DNA of 8,794 nucleotides from an uncultured bacterium. GTDB lineage: Bacteria; Cyanobacteriota; Vampirovibrionia; Gastranaerophilales; Gastranaerophilaceae. Shown in pieces: positions 1 to 5,605 of this stretch; within the stretch, counting starts at the first letter, position 1, and the number at the start of each line of letters is the position of its first letter. The notes beneath the pieces are model-generated. The model was not told the origin of the DNA and made no database searches. It saw nothing but the letters and a program-made list of their open reading frames with translations. The stretch is from positions 1 through 8,794 of the forward strand of contig CASELB010000159.1 of the NCBI GenBank assembly GCA_949288685.1, written 5' to 3'. Made by a program: the position numbers and the translations under genes.

Positions 1-1
1 A

Positions 2-913
2 CAAAAAAAGATAGATGAATTTAAAAAAATGAGTTTGGAGTCAGGCATGGACTTTAATGGTGAAATTGAAAATCTTGAAAAACAGGCTAATGAAATAAAA
101 AAAGAAATGTACGAATCATTAAAGCCCTCTCAAAAACTCCAGATTGCAAGACATAGCGAACGCCCTAATTTTCTGGATTATACAAATATGATGTGTGAAA
201 ATTTTGTAGAGCTTCACGGTGATAGAGAAGGGTCGGATGATAGGGCTATAATTGGCGGTCTGGCAACGATTGCAGGCAGAAATGTTATGCTTGTCGGTAC
301 ACAAAAAGGTAAATCTACCAAAGAAAACCTTGAATATAATTTTGGTATGCCGCAGCCGCAGGGGTACAGAAAAGCGCTGCGATTATTTAAACATGCAGAA
401 AAATTCAGACTCCCTATAATAACTCTTATTGATACTCCGGGAGCGTATCCGGGGATTACTGCAGAACAGACAGGGCAGGGAATTGCAATTGCAGTTAACC
501 TTAGAGAAATGTCAAAACTTACCGTGCCTGTTATTGCGGTTATAACAGGAGAAGGTTGCAGCGGAGGAGCACTGGGACTTGCTGTTGCTAACAGAGTATT
601 TATGCTTGAGTACGCTTATTATACGGTAATATCACCTGAAGGTTGTGCTTCTATTTTGTGGCGTGATGCCTCTAAAGCTGCTGATGCTGCTGATGCGCTT
701 AAAATTACTGCTGACGATTTGCTTAAGTATGGTATTATTGACGGTAAAATACAGGAACCTCTCGGTGGGGCGCATACAAATCCGCAGGATATGAGTGACA
801 GGCTTAAAAATGCATTAATCGGGGCATTGGAAGAATTGGATTCCTATTCTCCGGAAGAGCTTAAGGCACAAAGGTACAGCAAATTCAGAGGAATGGGTGT
901 ATTTAACGAATAA
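2..913 (+). CDS. accA: Acetyl-CoA carboxylase carboxyltransferase subunit alpha (5'-partial)
   Basis: AccA is the alpha half of the carboxyltransferase that moves CO2 from carboxybiotin-BCCP to acetyl-CoA, making malonyl-CoA for fatty acid synthesis in the cytosol; it works with AccD. Visible crotonase-fold hallmarks are GYRKALRL, IDTPGAYPG, GEGCSGGA (oxyanion-hole glycines), VISPEGCASILW and EPLGGAH, in the same order as in E. coli AccA. The frame stays open to the left edge. Its first residues, QKKIDEFKK, align with the E. coli stretch that begins around residue 17-18. The ATG at 29 has no Shine-Dalgarno, so I regard it as an internal Met and the gene as cut by the window, missing roughly 15-20 N-terminal residues. 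The C-terminal end is complete. Its stop codon shares one base with the prmA start (TAATG), so the two are probably translationally coupled. Confidence 0.95.
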   Translation, partial: QKKIDEFKKMSLESGMDFNGEIENLEKQANEIKKEMYESLKPSQKLQIARHSERPNFLDYTNMMCENFVELHGDREGSDDRAIIGGLATIAGRNVMLVGTQKGKSTKENLEYNFGMPQPQGYRKALRLFKHAEKFRLPIITLIDTPGAYPGITAEQTGQGIAIAVNLREMSKLTVPVIAVITGEGCSGGALGLAVANRVFMLEYAYYTVISPEGCASILWRDASKAADAADALKITADDLLKYGIIDGKIQEPLGGAHTNPQDMSDRLKNALIGALEELDSYSPEELKAQRYSKFRGMGVFNE

Positions 914-1815
914 TGAATAATTATTTTGAACTTATTATAGATATTAATCCCGCAATTTCTGAAATAGTATCCGATATTTGTTTTTCAAATTTTGATTGTG
1001 AAGGCGTTATACTTGCCGAGGAAACATATAAGGATTTGGAAATGATTTCAACTACGGAAGGTGAGTTGAAAGCGTTTCTGGTCTCAAATCCCGGGAAATC
1101 AGCGGTTGCAAGGATACTTACGGAAAATCGTAATTTGCTTTTGGAACGCGGTTTTAATGAAGAAGAGCTTGGCAGCTGGGCTTTTACAATTGCTGAGAAA
1201 GAAAATCAGGATTGGTCAAAAAAGTGGAAGGAAAAATGGGATGTAACACACGTAAGTGACCGGATTACAATTGTTCCAAGCTGGATTGAATATACTCCAA
1301 AATGTTCTGATGAGATTATAATTACGCTTGACCCGGGTTGTGCGTTTGGTACGGGGACACACTCGACCACGCAGTTATGTATGCGCGCAATAGAAAAATA
1401 TGTAAAATCCGGTGACTCGGTTGCTGATATCGGAATGGGGTCCGGTATTCTTGCAATTTGTGCTAAAAAATTCGGCGCCGGATATGTTTACGGATGTGAT
1501 AATGATGAAACAGTAATTGATGTAGCAAAAGAGAATGCGGCTAAAAATAATGTTGAAACCGTTTTTGAGCTTAATACCGCGGATAAGGTTAAACAGGAAT
1601 TTGATTTTGTTTGTGCAAATATATTACATAATATTCTTGCAGAGATTATGGGGGACTTAAAATCAATAATGAAACCGGGCGGCAAAATAGTTTTGAGCGG
1701 GATATTGGATGAGAAAAAAGGTGTTGTGCTGGAAGCTGTTGACGCTCATTCTATGAAAATAATTGAAGAAACTCACCTTAATCAGTGGACGGCAATAATA
1801 GCAGAGAGGGTTTAA
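913..1815 (+). CDS. prmA: Ribosomal protein L11 methyltransferase
   Basis: PrmA is a SAM-dependent methyltransferase that methylates ribosomal protein L11. The 300-residue length is normal for the family. The N-terminal 120 residues are the small substrate-binding domain, with the Trp/Lys-rich WSKKWKEKW segment at 101-109. The catalytic Rossmann domain starts with the signature DPGCAFGTGTHSTT (140-153), then the SAM-binding loop DIGMGSG (172-178), the acidic ribose-binding strand end CDND (195-198), and the ANIL motif (235-238), followed by LSGIL. The usual Cys in the D-x-G-C-G-S-G loop is Met here, a mild variation. The ATG overlaps the accA stop by one base, so it is probably expressed by coupling. 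kdsB follows 2 nt after its stop. Confidence 0.95.
   Translation: MNNYFELIIDINPAISEIVSDICFSNFDCEGVILAEETYKDLEMISTTEGELKAFLVSNPGKSAVARILTENRNLLLERGFNEEELGSWAFTIAEKENQDWSKKWKEKWDVTHVSDRITIVPSWIEYTPKCSDEIIITLDPGCAFGTGTHSTTQLCMRAIEKYVKSGDSVADIGMGSGILAICAKKFGAGYVYGCDNDETVIDVAKENAAKNNVETVFELNTADKVKQEFDFVCANILHNILAEIMGDLKSIMKPGGKIVLSGILDEKKGVVLEAVDAHSMKIIEETHLNQWTAIIAERV
1804..1810 (+). promoter_or_regulatory. Shine-Dalgarno fixing the kdsB start
   Basis: GAGAGGG lies inside the last codons of prmA, 7 nt before the ATG at 1818. It supports that start over the in-frame upstream ATG at 1785, which lies inside prmA and would add 11 residues before the conserved N-terminal nucleotide-binding motif. Confidence 0.75.
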
Positions 1816-1817
1816 TT

Positions 1818-2546
1818 ATGGGAAAAACTGCAATAATAATTCCTGCAAGGTACGGTTCAAGCAGGCTTGAAGGCAAGCCTCTGATTAAAGTGCTTGATAA
1901 ACCGATTATTCAATGGGTATGGGAGAAGGCTAAAAGATGTGCAAAAGCCGATATGGTGATTGTTGCTACTGATGATGAAAGAATTTATAATACAGTAAAA
2001 GCCTTTAATGGGGATGTAGAAATGACATCAACGGAACACAAAAGCGGTTCTGACAGAATAGCGGAAGTTGCGTTGAGACATCCCGAAATTGATGTAATTA
2101 TAAACTTGCAAGGGGATGAGCCTTTAATCAGTCTTGATGATATTAATGCTGTAATTGACGGGGTTAAAAACGATGATACGGTTGATATTTCCACACTCGT
2201 AAGAGAAATTAAGGATGAAGAGGAAGCGAATAATCCTAACCTTGTAAAATGTGTGTTTGATATAAATAATTACGCATTATATTTTTCACGCTCCAAAATC
2301 CCTTTTGAACGTAATGCAGGTAAGAGTAAGATATACGGACATTTAGGAATTTACGGATATAGAAAAGAATCGCTTTTAAAAATGACAAAACTTCCGCAGA
2401 CAAATCTTGAGATGGCTGAAAGCCTTGAACAATTAAGAGCGCTCCAGTCCGGCATGCGGATAAAAGTTGCGGTAACTGAGAATGTTCCGGTAGGTATTGA
2501 TACGGTTGATGATTTGGAACACTTTAAACAGCTTGTTGAAAAATAG
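1818..2546 (+). CDS. kdsB: 3-deoxy-manno-octulosonate cytidylyltransferase (CMP-Kdo synthetase)
   Basis: KdsB activates Kdo with CTP to CMP-Kdo, the donor used by WaaA to build the LPS inner core, so it implies an outer membrane with Kdo-containing LPS. The 242 residues match the family (E. coli about 248). Seen motifs: IIPARYGSSRLEGKPL (7-22, CTP/phosphate binding), VATDDERI (49-56), SGSDRIAE (76-83), NLQGDEP (96-102, with the metal-binding Asp), NPNLVK (139-144), YALYFSRSKIPF (152-163), HLGIYGYR (175-182), EQLRAL (204-209) and GIDTVDDLE (226-234). All align with E. coli KdsB in order. The start at 1818 is chosen because of the GAGAGGG site 7 nt upstream and because KdsB proteins begin just before the IIPARY motif. 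It is the last gene of the accA-prmA-kdsB operon and is followed by a terminator. Confidence 0.96.
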   Translation: MGKTAIIIPARYGSSRLEGKPLIKVLDKPIIQWVWEKAKRCAKADMVIVATDDERIYNTVKAFNGDVEMTSTEHKSGSDRIAEVALRHPEIDVIINLQGDEPLISLDDINAVIDGVKNDDTVDISTLVREIKDEEEANNPNLVKCVFDINNYALYFSRSKIPFERNAGKSKIYGHLGIYGYRKESLLKMTKLPQTNLEMAESLEQLRALQSGMRIKVAVTENVPVGIDTVDDLEHFKQLVEK

Positions 2547-2550
2547 TATT

Positions 2551-2581
2551 AAAAAACCGGTTTTATTAAAACCGGTTTTTT
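2551..2581 (+). terminator. Symmetric intrinsic terminator between kdsB and the convergent orphan gene
   Basis: A perfect 14-bp inverted repeat, AAAAAACCGGTTTT / AAAACCGGTTTTTT, with a 3-nt loop. It has a T6 run on the right and an A6 run on the left, so it can act in both directions. It lies 4 nt after the kdsB stop and 33 nt beyond the stop of the minus-strand gene ending at 2615. I infer it terminates both transcripts. Confidence 0.88.
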
Positions 2582-2614
2582 ATTTGCAGTACTTATGAGT
2601 CTTGTAATTTTCAA

Positions 2615-3940
2615 CTATACTAAACCATTTGAGTTTTGGAGTTTATTCATTTCTTTAATAAGTTTTTCAAATCCTGCTTTGTCTATGTTGCCGTCAACAG
2701 CGTATTTGTTAAATATTTTAACGAGTTTAACCATATCGTAGGCATCCATATCAACTGTATCGTGGTATTTGCTGCCCGCACCGTATGCTTTGTCTGCTGT
2801 TGCTCTCATTGCATCTGCTTCATAACCTGATAAGTAAGCTATAAATTCATCAAATGAGATTTTATCATCACCGTTTGCATATTCTGCAAATATTTTCTCA
2901 GTACCTTCGGTTACCTGTGCGATACTTTCATCGTTGTGGTTTAATAACCAGGAACCGAATGTTGAACCGACTTTTACGCAGTTGCCGTTTTCTTTGTCTC
3001 TGCCGTCAAATTTAACGGTTGTAACGTCTGCATTAGCTTCTGACCATACTTGTGAAACATTTTCGTTTTTGTCTTCATCTATATTCTTCGGTTTTGCAAC
3101 TTCATCAGTACAATTTTCGCTGAATTTGTTAAATGTTGTACCGTTTGGAAGTTTATATTGTTTTGTGTCAGGATCGTATTTGAATGCTGTTTCTGTACCG
3201 TTTTCATCTTTGTAAATTACGTATACATTACCTGCATCATCTTTGCCTAAACGTAATCTGTTATTGTTCCATGCTTTATCAAGTCCTGCCAGTCCGTCAT
3301 TAGCACCGATTGATTTCCAGAAGTTTTCGCGTGCTTCTTTGGCTTCCTCAGGTGTAAGACCGCCTTTTATATCATCAAGGTTATATCTTGCACCATCGCC
3401 GGTACCTGTTGTACCTGCCGGTTTTTTCTCTTTAGCGCCATCAGTATCACCTGGCTTTTTACCATCGCCGGTGCCGTCAACTTTACCTGCATCATCATCG
3501 TCGTTGCCGGTTGTGTCTACAGTTTTTTTATTACCGGGTTCTTCAACCTCGTTATCGTCACCTGCTTTGGTCGGTATTCTTGAGTATTGTCCAGGAATGT
3601 ACGGGGAATAAGGATTGTATGGACTATAGTTGCTGTAGTTACTATAGTTGTTATGGTTATTACCGCCGCAATTGCATCCGCCGGGTTGTTGTCCGCCGCC
3701 GAATAGACCGCCGAACAAACCGTTGCTGCCGCCGAATAATCCGTTGAACAGGCTCATTCCTAAACCTAAGCCGAGTCCGCTGCCGAGCATTGACCAGAAA
3801 CCGCCGCCAAATCCGAATCCGCCGTAACATGCTGAACTGCGTCTCGGAGCGTTAAAGATATTGATTGTTTTTGTGTTTCTGATGCTTACACCGCCGTGGC
3901 AATGTCTTGCGTCAAAGTTACAAGGTAAAACCCAGACCAT
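2615..3940 (-). CDS. Orphan modular protein: Gly/Phe-rich, Tyr-Pro-rich, acidic linker, EF-hand-like C-terminus
   Basis: I do not recognise the family. The 441-residue protein has a compact N-terminus without a clear signal peptide (MVWVLPCNFDARHCHGG), then a Gly/Phe/Leu-rich hydrophobic segment (40-83, repeated GLFGG units), a Cys/Asn patch (CNC at 89-91), NYS and PYxPY repeats (98-114), a charged Asp/Gly/Lys linker (125-185), a probably folded middle part (190-320), and a helical C-terminus resembling paired EF-hands. Loop 1 (354-365, YANGDDKISFDE) has Tyr where the first Asp ligand should be. Loop 2 (412-423) keeps the core VDGNID but has Gly in place of the last Glu, so calcium binding is doubtful. 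The start at 3940 has GAGGAT 7 nt upstream; the upstream in-frame ATG at 3991 overlaps the candidate promoter. It is monocistronic, convergent with kdsB. A surface, secreted or assembly role is conceivable but unproven. Confidence 0.85.
   Translation of the reverse strand: MVWVLPCNFDARHCHGGVSIRNTKTINIFNAPRRSSACYGGFGFGGGFWSMLGSGLGLGLGMSLFNGLFGGSNGLFGGLFGGGQQPGGCNCGGNNHNNYSNYSNYSPYNPYSPYIPGQYSRIPTKAGDDNEVEEPGNKKTVDTTGNDDDDAGKVDGTGDGKKPGDTDGAKEKKPAGTTGTGDGARYNLDDIKGGLTPEEAKEARENFWKSIGANDGLAGLDKAWNNNRLRLGKDDAGNVYVIYKDENGTETAFKYDPDTKQYKLPNGTTFNKFSENCTDEVAKPKNIDEDKNENVSQVWSEANADVTTVKFDGRDKENGNCVKVGSTFGSWLLNHNDESIAQVTEGTEKIFAEYANGDDKISFDEFIAYLSGYEADAMRATADKAYGAGSKYHDTVDMDAYDMVKLVKIFNKYAVDGNIDKAGFEKLIKEMNKLQNSNGLV
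3599..3649 (-). repeat. Short tandem NYS / PYxPY coding repeat
   Basis: Inside the orphan gene, residues 98-114 consist of three NYS units followed by PYNPYSPY. The repeated codons are visible as alternating tagtt/gtagtt units on the plus strand. It looks like a low-complexity Tyr-rich linker between the Gly-rich segment and the charged linker. Confidence 0.7.
3692..3745 (-). repeat. GLFGG coding repeats
   Basis: Residues 66-83 of the orphan protein read as NGLFGG, SNGLFGG, LFGGG. At DNA level the unit is a recurrent plus-strand ccgccgaa(t/c)a(a/g) block. A Gly/Phe/Leu repeat of this type can pack as a glycine-zipper-like membrane or assembly segment; that role is inference. Confidence 0.65.
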
Positions 3941-3947
3941 AATTTTT

Positions 3948-3953
3948 ATCCTC
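3948..3953 (-). promoter_or_regulatory. Shine-Dalgarno fixing the orphan gene start
   Basis: On the minus strand GAGGAT precedes the ATG at 3940 by 7 nt. The alternative ATG at 3955 (giving MRIKIM) overlaps this site itself and has no site of its own, so 3940 is preferred. Confidence 0.75.
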
Positions 3954-3978
3954 ATTTTTGTACTGCTTATATATATAA

Positions 3979-3984
3979 AGTATA
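3979..3984 (-). promoter_or_regulatory. Candidate -10 box of the orphan gene
   Basis: TATACT on the minus strand would start RNA near 3972, giving a leader of about 30 nt that includes the GAGGAT ribosome site. I find no good -35 hexamer 16-18 bp upstream, so if real it may rely on an activator. A dyad and direct repeat lie just upstream (4016-4036). Confidence 0.4.
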
Positions 3985-4073
3985 TCCACATTCTGAAATT
4001 TCACATTTAAACCAATTTGTTACAAAACTTTACAAACATGTCTGTGACCCTTTGGGCATGGGTTTTAGCATGC

Positions 4074-4104
4074 AAAAAGAGCACCAAATAAGTGCCCTTT
4101 TTTT
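4074..4104 (-). terminator. Intrinsic terminator of the TPR-GHL10-zinc ribbon-peptidase operon
   Basis: Read on the minus strand: A-run, GGGCAC, loop TTATTTG, GTGCTC, T5. The six core pairs include one G-U wobble, which is a C/A mismatch on the other strand, so it works better leftward. It lies 31 nt beyond the peptidase stop codon. Confidence 0.75.
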
Positions 4105-4134
4105 CATGTATTTGTATATTATTAGTATATACTT

Positions 4135-5364
4135 TTAATTATTGTATATATTAAAGAAGTTTTTAAGAACTTCATATCCTTTGAGCAGAGTTTTATAATT
4201 TACTCTCTCTTCTGCAGAGTGCATATTATAAACATCAGCTGTACCGACTAAAAACGGAATAAACTTTTCGCCGTGTTTGTTTTTATTATTTGCATAAATA
4301 TGTGTTTCTGCGCCCGCGTGGAAGGATTCAACCGAATTTTTGACTCCTGCCATTTCGCTTGCTTTTGTGTGAACTTCCGGAATATAATCATCGTCAGATT
4401 TTTCAAAAGGCAGCAGGTGTACGGAAAATTCAATTTCTGCTTCGGCAAGTCCCTGATACTTTTTATTAAAGTTGTCTATATAATTAATCATTATATTTTT
4501 AAGTTCTTGTTCTTTTTGAAGGTCGGAACTTCTTATTGAATACGAAACTTTTGCAAGTGTATTAATTATATTGGTGGAAGACCGGTCTACAATTTCTGTA
4601 ATATAGTCTTTTGAATTAACTTTATCATCAATAATTGCTTTTACCGCATTTTGTATCCCTCCGCCTGCTATTGCGCCTATGTTGCATGAAGTCACAACAC
4701 CGGTGTTGTCTTTATAATAAACACCTTGCGGGAAGTTGTTAATAAGTTCGCACACAAGTTTAACTGCGTTAAGTCTTGATTCATCATCAATATCAATCCC
4801 TGAATGTCCGCCTTTTAGAGCTTTTACCGTTACTTTTACATTGGTGTAACCGGCACCGGCTATTTGTAATTGACCGAGTTTGTCGGCATCAAGAACAAGA
4901 ACATATTTGGAGTCTATTCTGTCAAATTCTGCATTCTCAATCCCGCTCATACCGGTTTCTTCGTCTCTGGTAAAAAGTATTTCCAGACCGCCGTGTTTGA
5001 TATCACTGTTTTTAACATCCTTTGCAAGTTTAAGAGCACACGCTACGCCTGCTTTATCATCGGCGCCGAGGGTTCTGCCGTTTGCTTTGATATAATCCCC
5101 GTCAAAAATTAATTCAACCGGTGTTGCGTCGCCGACTACATCCATGTGAGCGGAAAACAGTACGGGGTGTTTATTTGTATCGGTTGCCTGAATTCTCAGG
5201 TATAAATTCCCGTAATGGTCACTTTCACATTGTATACTGTTCTCTTTTGCAAAATTCTTTATCCACTCAATAACTTTTTCTTCTTTTTTAGACGGACTTG
5301 GAATTTCTGCAAGTGAGCAAAAAATGTCTATTAATTCATTCTCTTTTCTAATATTATTCTGCAC
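4135..5364 (-). CDS. M20-family aminoacyl-dipeptidase (PepD-like)
   Basis: A cytosolic di-zinc peptidase of the M20 family, closest by eye to E. coli PepD (Xaa-His dipeptidase); PepT is the main alternative, and dipeptide versus tripeptide preference cannot be read from sequence. With the GTG start it has 409 residues, shorter than PepD (485). Conserved N-terminal IFCSLAEIPSPS is followed by the metal site: SAHMDVV (His73, Asp75), TLGADDKAG (Asp102), TRDEETG (catalytic Glu135, ligand Glu136), VLDAD (Asp159) and NMHSAEE (His382). GGHSG (184-189) and HAGAETHIY (349-357) also match the family. The start is GTG at 5364 because a near-perfect AGGAGG (5372-5377) precedes it by 7 nt; an ATG at 5439 would bury that site and add 25 atypical residues. 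It overlaps the zinc-ribbon gene by 11 nt and is last in the operon, so it is probably translationally coupled. It may take up the peptide end of the pathway. Confidence 0.9.
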   Translation of the reverse strand: MQNNIRKENELIDIFCSLAEIPSPSKKEEKVIEWIKNFAKENSIQCESDHYGNLYLRIQATDTNKHPVLFSAHMDVVGDATPVELIFDGDYIKANGRTLGADDKAGVACALKLAKDVKNSDIKHGGLEILFTRDEETGMSGIENAEFDRIDSKYVLVLDADKLGQLQIAGAGYTNVKVTVKALKGGHSGIDIDDESRLNAVKLVCELINNFPQGVYYKDNTGVVTSCNIGAIAGGGIQNAVKAIIDDKVNSKDYITEIVDRSSTNIINTLAKVSYSIRSSDLQKEQELKNIMINYIDNFNKKYQGLAEAEIEFSVHLLPFEKSDDDYIPEVHTKASEMAGVKNSVESFHAGAETHIYANNKNKHGEKFIPFLVGTADVYNMHSAEERVNYKTLLKGYEVLKNFFNIYNN

Positions 5365-5605
5365 GGAAAAACCTCCTTCCTGTACCTTCTTTTCCGATTT
5401 TGACCGAAACTTTTGCACCGCAGCGCGGGCAGCTTCCAACGTATGCGGTTCCTTCCCTGTTTTTATAAATTCTGCCGTATGTGGAGCAGCAGGAAAACCA
5501 TATACCGAGGAATTTTCTCGGTGTTAACTTTTTTTCTTCATTTTCTTTGCCCGTTTTTCCATCTCCTTTTTGAGCTTTTTTTCTGCTTTTCTGCATTTTC
5601 TGCAT
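5354..5605 (-). CDS. Small CC/CPRC zinc-ribbon-like protein
   Basis: An 83-residue frame whose C-terminal 50 residues look like a real domain: WFSCCSTYGRIY, then GTAYVGSCPRCG, then a Val/Lys strand and GTGRRFF. Two Cys pairs (39-40 and 59/62) could bind one zinc. I recall short standalone proteins of this pattern in cyanobacteria and planctomycetes but know no function. Support for being real is the dense, Cys-patterned sequence, the 11-nt overlap with the peptidase start, and the placement of the peptidase ribosome site inside it. The N-terminus is uncertain: both candidate ATGs (5605, 5596) lie inside the 3' end of the GHL10 gene, lack a Shine-Dalgarno, and give a Lys-rich leader. The domain could instead be reached by a -1 frameshift from the GHL10 gene, or need a non-standard start near 5500. 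Confidence 0.6.
   Translation of the reverse strand: MQKMQKSRKKAQKGDGKTGKENEEKKLTPRKFLGIWFSCCSTYGRIYKNREGTAYVGSCPRCGAKVSVKIGKEGTGRRFFRAE
5372..5377 (-). promoter_or_regulatory. Shine-Dalgarno selecting a GTG start for the peptidase
   Basis: The minus strand carries AAGGAGGT, then TTTTCC, then GTG, giving 7 nt between AGGAGG and the start. The site lies inside the Gly-Arg-Arg-Phe-Phe codons of the preceding zinc-ribbon gene. Confidence 0.85.
5504..5522 (-). other. Hairpin just after the GHL10 stop codon
   Basis: A perfect 6-bp stem, ACCGAG/CTCGGT, with a 7-nt loop. On the transcript it begins 6 nt after an A7 run (5535-5529) and 1 nt after the GHL10 TAA. No T-run follows, so it is not a normal terminator. 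It lies inside the zinc-ribbon frame. Confidence 0.55.

Noticed and set aside
29..31. ATG at 29 as accA start
   Set aside because: No ribosome site, and the upstream open codons fit the family N-terminus.
1785..1817. Upstream ATG giving kdsB 11 extra residues
   Set aside because: It lies inside prmA without its own ribosome site; 1818 has one at 7 nt and matches family length.
3243..3611. Plus-strand 122-residue frame rich in Pro/Ser/Val
   Set aside because: It is the antisense shadow of the Asp/Gly/Lys linker of the orphan gene; no ribosome site.
3941..3991. Upstream ATGs for the orphan protein (3991 and 3955)
   Set aside because: They overlap the candidate promoter or the GAGGAT site, and the added residues look like untranslated leader.
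4056..4073. GCATG...CATGC hairpin
   Set aside because: Only 5 bp, self-palindromic halves, no T-run after it on either strand; likely chance beside the real terminator.
4273..4539. Plus-strand Phe/Cys-rich frames across the peptidase gene
   Set aside because: Shadows of a well-supported M20 peptidase with all metal ligands on the other strand.
5365..5439. ATG at 5439 as the peptidase start
   Set aside because: It would place the AGGAGG site inside the coding region; the GTG at 5364 gives normal PepD-type N-terminus. The frame here is a shadow of the zinc-ribbon gene.
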